Source: Anaerolineales bacterium
GTDB taxonomy: Bacteria > Chloroflexota > Anaerolineae > Anaerolineales > Villigracilaceae
NCBI GenBank assembly: GCA_016744335.1
Contig: JADGEO010000040.1
Span: 1 to 32,034 of the forward strand
Length of the DNA: 32,034 nt
Direction of reading: 5' to 3'
The stretch's first letter is position 1. The number at the start of each line of letters is the position of its first letter. The position numbers and the translations under genes are program-made. Below, piece after piece: positions 15,547 to 24,803 of this stretch. The notes beneath the pieces were generated by a model, which did no database searches, was not told the origin of the DNA, and was given only the letters and a program-made list of their open reading frames with translations.

Positions 15547-16866
15547 ATGGCAAAAGCAAAAATTCAATTTCCACGTGGTTTTTTATGGGGCACGGCAACT
15601 GCATCACACCAAGTTGAGGGCAATAATAAAAATAATAATTGGCACGCCTGGGAAGAAGCGGGAAAAACCGCTGATAAATCAGGTTTGGCTTGTGATTGGT
15701 GGGGCGGACGCTGGCGCGAAGACCTAGACCGTGCTGCAGAAACGGGGCAGAATGCACATCGTTTTTCAGTGGCGTGGAGCCGAATTCAGCCCGAGAAAAA
15801 CCGTTGGGACGAAGGCGCATTAAACCGTTATCGTGATATATTGCGTGGTTTGCGTGAGAGAAATATGACTGCTATGGTGACTTTGCATCATTTCTCAAAT
15901 CCGCTTTGGCTAGAAGATATGGGCGCATGGGAAAATGATGAAACGCCTCAACTTTTTGCTGATTTTGTACGGAAAACAGTTTCTGCGCTAAAAGAATACA
16001 CTAATTTATGGGTGACAATTAATGAACCCAATGTTTATACCTATTCGGCTTATATAGATGGGGTATTCCCGCCCGGGAAAAAAGATTTAAATATCGCCTT
16101 TGAGGTGATGGTCAATTTAGTACGCGGACACGCTCTGGCTTATAAGGTTATTCATGAAATCCAACATGAGGCGCGTGTGGGCATAGCACATAATTATTAT
16201 TCGATAAAGCCTAAAAACGCCTATTCTCCCCTAGATAAATGGGTGACTAAGGCACAATCAAATGCTTATAATAACTTTTTCCCGAAAGCGGCAACAGATG
16301 GTGTAGCTAAATTTTTATGGAAAAAAGTAAAAGTACCAGAAGCTGAAAATACCCAAGATTTTATGGGTGTAAATTATTATACGCGCGATCAAGTCTCTTT
16401 TAGCTTGAGTATGGCAGGCAAGTTATTCGGCAAACGTTATTTCCCCGAAGATGCAGACTTAAGCGAAACTGGCATGATAGCAAATGAACCAGAAGGTTTT
16501 TTTGAAGCAATGCGTTGGGCAAGTGGTTTTGGTAAAGATATTATCGTCACTGAAAATGGGGTAGAAGATTCCACAGATGAGATGCGCCCCCGCTATTTAG
16601 CAGAACATATTATGCAACTTTGGCGAGCGACCAATTTTGGTTGGCGAGTAAAAGGCTATTTTCACTGGTCATTGGTTGATAATTTTGAGTGGGAACGCGG
16701 CTGGACGCAACGCTTTGGTCTCTGGGAATTAGATATAGAAACGCAGAAACGAAAAAAACGAAAATCGGCAGAACTATACGAAGAAATTTGCAAAACAAAC
16801 TCTCTCTCTTCTAAGATGATCGAAGAGTATTGTCCCGAAATAACAGAAAAGCTTTTTCCTGATTAG
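15547..16866 (+). CDS. Glycoside hydrolase family 1 (beta-glucosidase-like)
   Basis: Retaining beta-glycosidase with a TIM barrel, cytoplasmic (no signal peptide). It begins with the GH1 signature FPRGFLWGTATASHQVEG (about 8-25). The acid/base Glu is in TINEPNVYT and the nucleophile Glu is in IIVTENGVED. HRFSVAWSRIQPE, the late WSLVDNFEWERGW and the RFGL substrate-binding stretches are typical. The length of 439 aa is complete. AGAGAGG lies upstream of the ATG; the gap to rlmB is 39 nt, so they may share a transcript. Substrate range (glucoside, galactoside) is not determinable here, and no sugar transporter is adjacent. Confidence 0.93.
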   Translation: MAKAKIQFPRGFLWGTATASHQVEGNNKNNNWHAWEEAGKTADKSGLACDWWGGRWREDLDRAAETGQNAHRFSVAWSRIQPEKNRWDEGALNRYRDILRGLRERNMTAMVTLHHFSNPLWLEDMGAWENDETPQLFADFVRKTVSALKEYTNLWVTINEPNVYTYSAYIDGVFPPGKKDLNIAFEVMVNLVRGHALAYKVIHEIQHEARVGIAHNYYSIKPKNAYSPLDKWVTKAQSNAYNNFFPKAATDGVAKFLWKKVKVPEAENTQDFMGVNYYTRDQVSFSLSMAGKLFGKRYFPEDADLSETGMIANEPEGFFEAMRWASGFGKDIIVTENGVEDSTDEMRPRYLAEHIMQLWRATNFGWRVKGYFHWSLVDNFEWERGWTQRFGLWELDIETQKRKKRKSAELYEEICKTNSLSSKMIEEYCPEITEKLFPD

Positions 16867-16892
16867 AACTTTCTATCAGATAAATTAAAAAC

Positions 16893-16926
16893 AAAAAGCG
16901 GAAGTCTTGAAGACTTCCGCTTTTTT
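16893..16926. terminator. Bidirectional terminator between GH1 and crotonase genes
   Basis: Arms AAAAAGCGGAAGTCT (16893) and AGACTTCCGCTTTTTT (16911) give a 15-bp stem with loop TGA and T-runs on both strands. Confidence 0.92.
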
Positions 16927-16945
16927 ATACCTTCTTCTCAGTTTT

Positions 16946-17719
16946 TTACTCCCCTTTCCACTTTGCCGAACGCTTCTCAGAAAACGCCGCCATCCCTTCT
17001 TTTTGGTCTTCTGATGCAAAAAGAAAATAAAAAGAACGCCGCTCAAATTCAAGCCCATCACTAAGCGATAATTCAAAAGATTTATTCACAGCCCTTTTCC
17101 CCTGACGCAACGCCAAAGGTGCGCGTTTAGCAATCCGGCTCGCTAGTTTAAGTGCTTTATCAAGATATTCATCTACAGGGTAAACGTGATTTATAAGCCC
17201 AAATTCCAGTGCTTCTTGAGCAGATAAAGTGCGGTTATTGAGCACCATCTCCATTGCAATGGCTTTGCCCACTGCATGGGTAAGACGCTGAGTCCCGCCT
17301 GCCCCAGGAATTACGCCAAGATTAATCTCAGGTTGACCAAACTTGGCTTTTTCTGAGGCAATAATCATATCGCAAGACATCGCCAACTCGCACCCGCCCC
17401 CCAGAGCAAACCCAGAAACTGCGGCAATAAGCGGTTTTTTAATTTCTCCAATTCCATCAAAAAGCTCTACAAAACTGTCTTTAAACATTTCAACAGCAGA
17501 CATTTTCGCCATCTGGCTAATATCTGCCCCTGCGGCAAAAACGCGCTCACTGCCGGCAATCACGATTGCACCAATTTCTTCGTCTGCATCAAAAACAGAG
17601 AGTGCATCAATCAACTCTGTCATTAACGCACCATTAAGGGCGTTCATCGCCTTCGGACGATTAAGGGTAATCAAGCCAACCTTTTCACGCTTTTCACTAA
17701 TAATATTTTTATAAACCAT
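16946..17719 (-). CDS. Enoyl-CoA hydratase/isomerase family protein
   Basis: Crotonase-fold enzyme, most like short-chain enoyl-CoA hydratases of fatty-acid or amino-acid degradation. The oxyanion-hole segments are AAGADISQM (62-70) and SGFALGGGCELAM (102-114). Both catalytic glutamates are present, Glu111 (GGGCELAM) and Glu131 (QPEINLGVIPGAGGTQRL). The length of 257 aa is standard. TTGGAGG precedes the ATG. It is convergent with the GH1 gene and divergent from a small membrane protein. No other beta-oxidation gene is in the window, so the pathway is open. Confidence 0.92.
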   Translation of the reverse strand: MVYKNIISEKREKVGLITLNRPKAMNALNGALMTELIDALSVFDADEEIGAIVIAGSERVFAAGADISQMAKMSAVEMFKDSFVELFDGIGEIKKPLIAAVSGFALGGGCELAMSCDMIIASEKAKFGQPEINLGVIPGAGGTQRLTHAVGKAIAMEMVLNNRTLSAQEALEFGLINHVYPVDEYLDKALKLASRIAKRAPLALRQGKRAVNKSFELSLSDGLEFERRSFYFLFASEDQKEGMAAFSEKRSAKWKGE

Positions 17720-17794
17720 TTTGCCTCCAAAACACTTTCGGGGTTTTCACAGAAATAGGGTAAGATTAGTCATCGTTCATCCAAGGAGAAATAT

Positions 17795-18202
17795 ATGGAA
17801 TTCGCAACTATTTTACTATATGCTCACTCGGGCATTCGTTGGCTAATTGTTTTAGTCGCTATTTTAACACTCGCCGTTTTTGGATACGCATGGGCAACTC
17901 GTAAATCTTTTCTTAAATTAAAACGTATTTTACCCTCAGCTTATAGCAGTTTACTCGATTCACAAGTTGTAATTGGCTTAATCTCCCTTCTTTTAGTCAC
18001 CTTAAAAGCAGGGGGCATCCCGCGTTATCGCTGGGAACACATGGCAATAATGATTCTCTCTGCCCTTCTTGCGCACTTACCCGCTCATTGGAGAAAATCG
18101 AAAAAAGAAAATTTTTATCGAAATACTCTTCTCTCCATTTTGGGTAGCCTTGCGTTGATATATATTGGCGTTGCCATGTTGCCTGGGGGATGGAACCGTT
18201 AA
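17795..18202 (+). CDS. Small four-helix membrane protein with conserved-type histidines
   Basis: 135 residues with four predicted membrane segments (about 15-33, 55-70, 80-95, 108-128). The opening LLYAHSGIRWLIVL, the middle SQVVIGLISLLL and EHMAIMILSALLAHLPAHWRKSK place His and Arg/Trp residues near helix ends. This recalls small uncharacterised membrane proteins sometimes annotated as cytochrome-b-like; heme binding is only a guess. AAGGAG precedes the ATG, and a weak -10 (TAAGAT, 17761) lies in the 75-bp divergent gap. No family name is claimed. Confidence 0.75.
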   Translation: MEFATILLYAHSGIRWLIVLVAILTLAVFGYAWATRKSFLKLKRILPSAYSSLLDSQVVIGLISLLLVTLKAGGIPRYRWEHMAIMILSALLAHLPAHWRKSKKENFYRNTLLSILGSLALIYIGVAMLPGGWNR

Positions 18203-18214
18203 GCAAAATTAATC

Positions 18215-18353
18215 ACCTTGCGAGAGCAATATATTCTCCCGCAAGGTAGATCGTATAAAAACCGGGGGCGAACGTGCATCTAACTTGAGTGCTGAACTAT
18301 GGGCAATAGATGGGGGAAAGTGTTTTTTGTGCTCAAAAAATCTTCCTCCCCCA
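18215..18353. repeat. Two long hairpins in the 18203-18407 gap
   Basis: The first pairs ACCTTGCGAGAG (18215) with CTCCCGCAAGGT (18236), 12 bp with one mismatch and no T-run. The second runs 18312-18353: TGGGGGA with TCCCCCA outside and TTTTTTG with CAAAAAA around loop TGCT inside. It ends just before a TATAAT box (18371-18376). No gene is visible between them. Confidence 0.5.
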
Positions 18354-18407
18354 AAAGTCACGTTTTTCTGTATAATATAAAACATCCTTAACGCAAGGAG
18401 GGTTTAT

Positions 18408-18542
18408 ATGAAAAAACAGTTGACTTTTTTTATTTTGGCGACAACATCTTTTTTCTTTATTACAGCGTGTTCATCTAGTAATCCGCGTACACCAACACCT
18501 ACTATTCCTCCTGAAGCCATTCCCTTAATGACAGAAATCTAA
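18408..18542 (+). CDS. 44-residue lipoprotein-like peptide
   Basis: A very short gene missed by length cut-offs: two lysines, a hydrophobic segment, lipobox FITAC (Cys21), then a Ser/Pro/Thr-rich tail (TPTPTIPPEAIPLMTEI). Excellent AAGGAGGG 6 nt before the ATG and a perfect TATAAT box (18371-18376) about 30 nt upstream argue that it is expressed. It may be a genuine small lipoprotein or the stub left when a longer Thr/Pro-linked lipoprotein lost its domain. The membrane protein after it begins 48 nt downstream and may be co-transcribed. Confidence 0.65.
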   Translation: MKKQLTFFILATTSFFFITACSSSNPRTPTPTIPPEAIPLMTEI

Positions 18543-18590
18543 ACCAGAAAGAGCACTAATCATGAGCTTTAATTTCATCAGGAAATAATT

Positions 18591-19319
18591 ATGGATAACG
18601 AAACCCCTTTTCATCAACCAGAAGCACAGGTGATGCCTCCTCCCAGTAAAAATGAAGTAGCAGAAAACATAGCTTTACGAACAGTAATGACAATTATTAG
18701 TTCTGCAACTCTGGGGCTTGCTCTTCTTAGTGGCGCAGTGATTGCTTTTGCTCTTCTAGCAGAGAAATTTATTTCCCTAAGCAATCCCGTAGATAGAGAC
18801 ACTATTGTTTATAAAGCTGTTCCTATTGGAATAACTTATTTTATTGGTTGGGTTATTGCATTAATCAGTATTCGCAAGCTAAACAATATCATTTTGCCCA
18901 TTCTAATTAATGTTTATGCTTGGCTCACAATTATTGGTATTAGTATTCTATATATCGCTATGATTTTCAAGCTATATGGGCAAGTGTATGTGAACACCCG
19001 CTTTCCCAGATATATGTTAATTATGGTTGTTTTATTTATTGCCTTTATTGGATTACATTTGTTACTTAAAGAGCATAGCCTGCTTTTCTTTTCAATGCCC
19101 TTACTTGCTATTAACCTTATACATCTATTTACTATTGTTTATTATTATGTCTATTCAACGCAAGCGATTAATGAATCCCTATGGCGAGATTTGTTCTTCT
19201 TTTTTGAGATGTCTGCTGTGAGCATATTAATGCTTTTACACCTTGGCTTGCTTTCCATACCTAGAAGTTTTATCTCCCATCTTTTTAATGATTCGCAAAC
19301 TTCAAATAGCTCTTCGTGA
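18591..19319 (+). CDS. Hypothetical six-segment membrane protein
   Basis: 242 residues. A hydrophilic N-terminus (1-30, Pro/Gln-rich) is followed by about six to seven hydrophobic segments (about 33-58, 74-95, 100-128, 138-158, 163-192, 203-225) and a Ser-rich tail. AGGA lies 8 nt upstream of the ATG. Tyr/Ile/Leu-rich segments with few charged residues show no catalytic motif, and I recognise no family. It sits after the tiny lipoprotein on the same strand; the 194-bp gap downstream holds no gene. Confidence 0.7.
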   Translation: MDNETPFHQPEAQVMPPPSKNEVAENIALRTVMTIISSATLGLALLSGAVIAFALLAEKFISLSNPVDRDTIVYKAVPIGITYFIGWVIALISIRKLNNIILPILINVYAWLTIIGISILYIAMIFKLYGQVYVNTRFPRYMLIMVVLFIAFIGLHLLLKEHSLLFFSMPLLAINLIHLFTIVYYYVYSTQAINESLWRDLFFFFEMSAVSILMLLHLGLLSIPRSFISHLFNDSQTSNSSS

Positions 19320-19513
19320 AATAACCTGACAAATCCGAACATCCAAGACGGGGCGGACAGGTCCCAAGATTGAGACAGGGGCATGTCCGCAAATTTCAGA
19401 AAAGGCACAAAGTTTTAGCTACATCTCGCATTAGGGGATAAGAAAAACGCGCGTGGGGCATCCATCTTTCTTAAAAATCAAGTTATAATCAGGGCGAAAA
19501 GAAGGAGAGACAA

Positions 19514-20866
19514 ATGCTTATCATTCTTAGCGATATTCATCTCGGAGACGGGACTTGCGGTAAATCGATTGCCCCCGATGCTTTTTATGTTTTAGCAGAA
19601 AGATTAGACGAAATGGCGATGCGCGCCTCGTGGAGAAAAGATGGCAGCTATCATCCTATAGATAGGATAGAAATTTTACTCTTGGGGGATATTTTAGACC
19701 CACTTCATTCTACACTTTGGTTAGATACACAGGAAAATACGCCCGAATATACTCGCCCCTGGACAGACCGCACTAAGCCCGCCTATGCACAAAAGCTCGA
19801 GGAGATTACACGTGCAATTTTAAAAGAAAACGACGAGGCTTTAAGCGTTTTTCGTGAACTGAAGGTAGAAATTCCCCGAAATCTTGATTCCCAACGTAAT
19901 TGGCAAGAAAGTATAGATTTAGTAAGGGTTAAAACACGTATTCATTATATGATTGGAAATCATGATTGGTATTATCGCATTCCCGGCGAGTCTTTTGACA
20001 AGATACGGTCTGATGTTATAAAGGCTTTCGGGCTATCGCAATCTTCTTCCCCTTTTCCTTATTTACCCAAAGATAATCCTGCACTGGCAGAGATTCTGGC
20101 TGAGTATAAAGTTTATGCCCAGCACGGAGATATGCTCGATAGCTTTAATTATAATGCGGAAAAAGGACGCATCAACTCAGCTTTGGGCGATGTGCTTACT
20201 GTTGAAATTACAAATCGTTTTCCGCTTGAAGTTGCAAAACGCATCCCCGAACTCCCTGAATCTGTAATTAAGAATTTACGAGAAATTAGCCATGTTCGCC
20301 CCGTGCTGGCAACTTGGTTGTGGGTGAGCAGTCAGATCAAGCATAGTGATTTACCCGATACTATGCAGAAGAAAATCAAAAAAATTTGGGACGATATTGG
20401 TAATGATTTTCTCAATTTGGATGTGGTGCGTAAAGCAGATAAAAAATTTAGCTTTGATAATGTGGATAAATTAGAAATTGCCTTAGCAATTTCTAAGCGA
20501 TTTTCTACGAAAACGATTAATGATTTGGCTCTATGGATAGAAGAGGAGTTCTGGGGCGGAGAAATCTCTTATGCAAAGAAGGTTTTAAAAGAGCCAGCCT
20601 TTCTTAATAAAGAAGCTCTTTATATTGTTTATGGACACACGCACCACCATGAAGTTGTTCCCCTCGACGCAAGTGAGAGCGGCAAACGATATGATGATCA
20701 ACTTTATTTTAACTCAGGCACTTGGCGCACCTATTTTGACCTGACCATATTTAAACCACATGAGCAGAAATTTATTCCTTATCAAATGGTTAGCTTCATC
20801 GCTTTTTATAAGGATGACCAACGAAAGGGGCATCGCTACGAAACATTATCGGGAATTTTTTCTTAA
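19514..20866 (+). CDS. Calcineurin-like metallophosphoesterase
   Basis: Two-metal phosphoesterase. All five signature blocks are present: SDIHLGDG (Asp7, His9), LLLGDILDP (58-63), MIGNHDWYY (GNHD 148-151), YAQHGDMLD (His204) and YGHTHHHEV near residue 387. The block spacing is wide because of an inserted helical region (about 215-340), making the protein 450 aa, larger than typical UDP-2,3-diacylglucosamine or cyclic-nucleotide esterases. No signal peptide, so probably cytoplasmic. AAGGAG precedes the ATG, and a TATAAT box (19484-19489) is 25 nt upstream of it. The substrate is unknown. Confidence 0.88.
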   Translation: MLIILSDIHLGDGTCGKSIAPDAFYVLAERLDEMAMRASWRKDGSYHPIDRIEILLLGDILDPLHSTLWLDTQENTPEYTRPWTDRTKPAYAQKLEEITRAILKENDEALSVFRELKVEIPRNLDSQRNWQESIDLVRVKTRIHYMIGNHDWYYRIPGESFDKIRSDVIKAFGLSQSSSPFPYLPKDNPALAEILAEYKVYAQHGDMLDSFNYNAEKGRINSALGDVLTVEITNRFPLEVAKRIPELPESVIKNLREISHVRPVLATWLWVSSQIKHSDLPDTMQKKIKKIWDDIGNDFLNLDVVRKADKKFSFDNVDKLEIALAISKRFSTKTINDLALWIEEEFWGGEISYAKKVLKEPAFLNKEALYIVYGHTHHHEVVPLDASESGKRYDDQLYFNSGTWRTYFDLTIFKPHEQKFIPYQMVSFIAFYKDDQRKGHRYETLSGIFS

Positions 20867-20922
20867 GACGATGGGATAAAAACCTGCACCACGGCATACG
20901 TAACTTTAGCTTGATACCGTAA

Positions 20923-20959
20923 AAAAACATCCGCAGTCTTGGAGACTGCGGATGTTTTT
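20923..20959. terminator. Bidirectional intrinsic terminator
   Basis: A perfect 17-bp stem, AAAAACATCCGCAGTCT with its complement, closes on loop TGG; T-runs are on both strands. It lies between convergent genes. The core AGTCTTG-AGACT is shared with the terminator at 16893. Confidence 0.93.
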
Positions 20960-20966
20960 GCTTTCA

Positions 20967-21302
20967 TCAACTTCGGCATTCATCACAGGGGCACAGTGCC
21001 CGTAAAAAACGCCAATTATAAATACCATAATCGTGATTGTCTTCCCAGACAATAGAAATCGCGTAAGAACCTGTTGCAATAACATCTTTTAGACGCGTTT
21101 CTTTTGTATCAGTAATAGGTGTTTCAAAAACTTCGGGGGCGGGGTCTCCGCCCATATTATCGTGCCCGCCGCGACATTCGGCGCAGGGGCAAGCGGCGCG
21201 AAGAAGAGAGAAGCTATAGGTGCTAATATGCTCATCATTCCAGGTGAGAGTAAGTTCTTTTTTTGTTTTATTTGCATCGAGTGCTGTTGGTCTTAATGAC
21301 AT
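20967..21302 (-). CDS. DUF971 (GBBH-like N-terminal domain) protein
   Basis: A 111-residue single-domain protein of the DUF971 family, related to the N-terminal domain of gamma-butyrobetaine hydroxylase and linked in some bacteria to iron-sulfur proteins. It has the typical LTLTWNDEHISTYSFSLLRAACPCAECRGG start and the closing YGIYNWRFLRALCPCDECRS. The two paired CPCxEC motifs are candidate metal ligands. AAGGA is a rather long 11 nt from the ATG. It is the last gene of a minus-strand series, 88 nt after the SH3-like gene, and may be co-transcribed. No Fe-S assembly genes are adjacent. Confidence 0.9.
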   Translation of the reverse strand: MSLRPTALDANKTKKELTLTWNDEHISTYSFSLLRAACPCAECRGGHDNMGGDPAPEVFETPITDTKETRLKDVIATGSYAISIVWEDNHDYGIYNWRFLRALCPCDECRS

Positions 21303-21390
21303 AAGAGATAATCCTTTGAGTTTATGAGAATAAGGTTGTTGTAAATTTCAGAGAAGCCAGATAGGTTTTTAGCAAAGTGAAAGGTCTAAG

Positions 21391-21858
21391 TTAATCTTCA
21401 CCGGTTACGGGCACTAAAAAGTCAGAAACTGCCCATCCTGAGCGAGTATCATCATAGGGGGCAAGGAGATACCACCAAGTGTAACCATCAGATTCTTGAG
21501 GTCCATCTAAAACTTGAAAAAGTTCAGTATCAAAGCCGAGAAAAAGATATTCGCCCTCAAGCCCTGGTTCGCTTCGTATTCGGAGACCTTCGCCATCGGT
21601 GCCGCCAATTTGAACATAAGCGCCCAAAGCAATTATGCCTGCGGCTGGGGTTGCCGTACCCAAGGCAGGATCGTGGGTAGGGGTAGGACTAACAAGCGGG
21701 GTAGATGTTGTGCCAGGTAAAACAGTGATAGCGGCAAGTGCTAAATTCACTTCTTCTGTTTGAGTTACAGGAGAACCCAACAAAAAAATAGCGAGAAAAA
21801 ACAGAAAAAATGCTATTCCTAATATGCCTAAAATAACCCAACGATTCATAAGTTTCAT
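21391..21858 (-). CDS. Membrane-anchored bacterial SH3-like domain protein
   Basis: 155 residues: a membrane anchor (about 6-28), a Thr/Pro-rich spacer (48-72) and a C-terminal SH3b-like domain (78-152: GLRIRSEPGLEGEYLFLGFDTELFQVLDG, ending GWAVSDFLVPV). Such domains usually bind cell-wall or surface ligands, so the domain is expected outside the membrane. The ATG overlaps the stop of the lipid-kinase gene (ATGA), so translation is coupled. No catalytic domain is attached. Confidence 0.85.
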   Translation of the reverse strand: MKLMNRWVILGILGIAFFLFFLAIFLLGSPVTQTEEVNLALAAITVLPGTTSTPLVSPTPTHDPALGTATPAAGIIALGAYVQIGGTDGEGLRIRSEPGLEGEYLFLGFDTELFQVLDGPQESDGYTWWYLLAPYDDTRSGWAVSDFLVPVTGED

Positions 21859-22802
21859 GCAATAGGCTCCTGAGATAGTGCCTCTAAGGCTTTGGGGGGC
21901 ATAAGGACGCGTAAGGCATTTTTTTGCACGCTAATTTCTGCTTTTTTCGTGTCAAAACGCGGTTCCCCGTCGGTTTGAACGGCAAACTCGCTATCGGCTT
22001 CAAGACGTAATTCTTTAAAGGAAATACGGTGTGTTTGGTCTGAATCTATATGGCGACCACTCCACATATCAAAACCATGACGCAGAGCATCTGCCATATT
22101 ATTGCCCGTAAAAAGCCATAGGTCAAAGGTGCCATCATCTAGCACGGCATCGGGGGAAAGATTGGACATCCCGCCCATATAGTGACGGATATTATTGACA
22201 ACGGCAAGAATATAATGCCCTTCAATCTCTTTTCCGTCTGCCCAAATGCGAAGCGAAATACCGTTCCAGCGTGCGGCGGTTAGTAAGGTGGAGGCTGCGT
22301 ATTCGGGGACTGCAAAAAACTTTTCAAAACGAAAGCGTGGTTCTGCTTTCTGAACGGTGAGCGCATCTAAGCCCAACCCTGCCCACATTAAAAAGGGTTG
22401 TTCGTTGCAAATGCCAATATCTATTGCGTGAATGGGGGCATCTGCAAGGAGTTTTGCGTTTTCTTCTAGTGCGTTACGTACTCGCCATGAGTAGGGCTTC
22501 ATTCCTAATTCTTTTCCCCAAACATTGGCGGTGCCGGCTGGCAAGATGCCGAGTGCGGTTTCTGAGTTGATTAATCCGCTGGCAATTTGCCCAATGGTGC
22601 CATCCCCACCTACGGCAAAGACCACATCGATGCCCTTCTTCACAGCAGAAGCCGCTAGTTCAGTAGCATGTTCACCCGAGTTCGTTGCAACTGCGTTGAC
22701 AAAGAATCCCGCGTCCATTAAGGCGCGTCCAGCCGATGGAATCACGTCCGCTACGGGAAATCGTCCCGCGGCTGGATTGTAGATAATTTGGGCTGTACGC
22801 AT
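21855..22802 (-). CDS. Diacylglycerol kinase-like lipid kinase (YegS/DgkB family)
   Basis: DAG-kinase catalytic-domain protein phosphorylating a lipid alcohol, perhaps diacylglycerol. Motifs: IIYNPAAGR (6-14), nucleotide-binding GGDGT (65-69) and LPAGTANVWGKELG (87-100); a C-terminal beta-sandwich follows (DDGTFDLWLFTG; QTDGEP). The ATG at 22802 (MRTAQI) lies 4 nt after the upstream TPR gene's stop, giving 315 aa, normal for the family. The frame is open further upstream, but that part overlaps the TPR gene and lacks similarity. It belongs to a compact TPR-kinase-SH3 operon. Confidence 0.92.
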   Translation of the reverse strand: MRTAQIIYNPAAGRFPVADVIPSAGRALMDAGFFVNAVATNSGEHATELAASAVKKGIDVVFAVGGDGTIGQIASGLINSETALGILPAGTANVWGKELGMKPYSWRVRNALEENAKLLADAPIHAIDIGICNEQPFLMWAGLGLDALTVQKAEPRFRFEKFFAVPEYAASTLLTAARWNGISLRIWADGKEIEGHYILAVVNNIRHYMGGMSNLSPDAVLDDGTFDLWLFTGNNMADALRHGFDMWSGRHIDSDQTHRISFKELRLEADSEFAVQTDGEPRFDTKKAEISVQKNALRVLMPPKALEALSQEPIA

Positions 22803-22806
22803 GGGG

Positions 22807-24585
22807 CTAATCTTCCGAAGTGGGTGTGCGGGAGGGTTTAGGCGTTTTTGTGGCTTTAGGGGTTTTGGTGGGCGTTGGGGTATAGAGTTCAGCGAGGTGT
22901 TCTTCTGCTTTATCTTGCAAGGTACTGATTTCAGCAGATTTTCCGGTGATTTCAAGCAGAGTTTCCCATGCTTCTCGAGCAGACCTAAAATCTTCGCGCC
23001 CCTCGTGGCAGATTGCTATCCAATAGTAAACGAGGGCTTCTTCTTCATCTGTTGCTATTAGCGGGCGTGTGCCCTCAGCTTGTAGATAGCAGTTGCCATA
23101 ATGCTCGTTAAGATACTCGGCTTCGGCTAGGGCAAGGCTGATTTCAAGAGAATCAGGAACGTAGCGATTGGCTTTATCAAGGTTATAAACCGCTCCTTTT
23201 GCATCATCGAGCGCAAAATAAGAAAGACCACGATAATAATAAGCTGTACCTGAATAACGGTCTAATTTGATGGCTTGGTCGAGGTATTCAATGGCTTCTT
23301 CGTACTCTCCATTTTCATAATATGCGCCACCAAGAATAGCAAGAGCTTCGGCATCTCCTTCTTCTGCGTAATCGATATAAGTTTCTAAAATGTCTTTGGC
23401 TTTGTCTATTTGGCCATTTGCTTCGTAAAGTTGTCCTAATAAAAGGTAACTTTCAAGATGGGTAAGGTCAAGCTCTAAGGCTTTTTCAGCGGCTTCGAGC
23501 GCATCTTCGAGTTCGTCTTGTGCCCAATAAACTTTGGCTAAGTTGTAATAAACTAAGGGAGAGTTAGGCGCAAGTTCACGCGCCTTCTCCAGATCATCGT
23601 ATGCTTTTTCGTATTTTTCTTTTTCAAGAAAATAAACAGCTCTTACTATATAGGCTTCTGAAAAATTGGGGTCTTTTTCTATGGCTTCGTCTAAGCTACT
23701 GCCAATATCTGCGTCTGCATTAACATAAGGCATAATGCGCGCTTTGCCCAAATAAGGCGGTCCAAAATCTTCATCTTTATTAATGGCTTCTTCATAGGCT
23801 TTAAGGGCTTTTACATTTTCACCCATGAAACGATAGGCTTCGCCAATATAATAATAAGGGTCTGCGCTCTCAGGCTCAAGTGTGGCAATTTGCTCCATTG
23901 CGGTAATTAATGCTTCCCAATCTTCGTTTGCATAAGCCGCTTCAACCGCATAACTATAATCGCTTGCCTGAACGGAACGTGGTGTATTCACATAGAGTGG
24001 TGTTGGCGTATAGGGCACATCGAGCAAATCTGAAAGCGGCAAGCTGTCATCAAAGCCTGGAGTATTTGTTGGCTTTGCGTTAATAGATGTGGGGGTATGG
24101 GTATAAGTTGAGGTAGGACCAGCAACAACTGCAGATGCTTTCTTTGCACTTTGTTGTGAGAATCCGAATATGATTAAGCCAATAATGCCAATAACCCCAA
24201 CCCCAATCCCCGCTAAACGAATAACAGGGTTAACAACTACCTTCTTCTTTATCTCTTTTTCTTCCTCTTCTTCCTCAGAGATGAGTTCCTCCTCCCATAA
24301 ACGGGGGTGATGAAGTGGAAAAGGGTCTATATCTTCGTCAGGGGGGATCTCGCCAAGAAGCACAAGACCGCGTTTAGCAGAGGCATTTTCAGGGTCTACG
24401 CGCAAAGCGGTCTTTAGCGCGTAAATACGCTCTTTTTGCGTAGCCACCGCCGCACTCATCCAAACCCAATAGCTTGCATTTTGTTGATCGGTTTTAATAA
24501 GACGCGTTAGTATCTCTTTTGCCTTTGCTTTTTCCCCTTGGCTAATCGCATCAATTGCATCTTGAAGCATCGTGTTTTCTGCCAT
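22807..24585 (-). CDS. TPR-repeat protein with internal membrane anchor
   Basis: 592 residues. A short cytoplasmic helical N-domain (1-75) with TPR-like sequence is followed by an acidic Glu-run (99-110), a membrane segment (about 121-142) and a Thr/Pro linker (155-200). A long series of tetratricopeptide repeats runs from about 205 to 560 (patterns such as DPYYYIGEAYRFMGENVKAL and AEKALELDLTHLESYLLLG). The tail is Thr/Lys/Pro-rich (TPTKTPKATKTPKPSRTPT). The large repeat region is predicted to be extracytoplasmic, probably as a protein-binding scaffold. No strong ribosome site precedes the ATG; ATG 24570 is an alternative. It is the first gene of the operon with the lipid kinase. Confidence 0.88.
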   Translation of the reverse strand: MAENTMLQDAIDAISQGEKAKAKEILTRLIKTDQQNASYWVWMSAAVATQKERIYALKTALRVDPENASAKRGLVLLGEIPPDEDIDPFPLHHPRLWEEELISEEEEEEKEIKKKVVVNPVIRLAGIGVGVIGIIGLIIFGFSQQSAKKASAVVAGPTSTYTHTPTSINAKPTNTPGFDDSLPLSDLLDVPYTPTPLYVNTPRSVQASDYSYAVEAAYANEDWEALITAMEQIATLEPESADPYYYIGEAYRFMGENVKALKAYEEAINKDEDFGPPYLGKARIMPYVNADADIGSSLDEAIEKDPNFSEAYIVRAVYFLEKEKYEKAYDDLEKARELAPNSPLVYYNLAKVYWAQDELEDALEAAEKALELDLTHLESYLLLGQLYEANGQIDKAKDILETYIDYAEEGDAEALAILGGAYYENGEYEEAIEYLDQAIKLDRYSGTAYYYRGLSYFALDDAKGAVYNLDKANRYVPDSLEISLALAEAEYLNEHYGNCYLQAEGTRPLIATDEEEALVYYWIAICHEGREDFRSAREAWETLLEITGKSAEISTLQDKAEEHLAELYTPTPTKTPKATKTPKPSRTPTSED

Positions 24586-24803
24586 ATATTGAGTTTAGCA
24601 CAGGGTGAGTTTCGGGGCAAGAAAAAGAACAAATTAAGATTGTCTTTGAGGATAGACGGAAACCGCAACGCGCGCGTTTTTAGCTTGCTTACTGATTCTC
24701 CAAACCGAGTGTGCAACGTAAAGCCCCCTATCCACGCGTAAAGCGGCATTTATATTGCCTTTGCTCATATCAGACTTTATCAGAAATAAAATTTCAGTGG
24801 TCG

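Noticed and set aside
22803..22955. N-terminal extension of the lipid kinase
   Set aside because: It overlaps the TPR gene's C-terminus out of frame, and the family's own start MRTAQIIYNP lies 4 nt after that gene.
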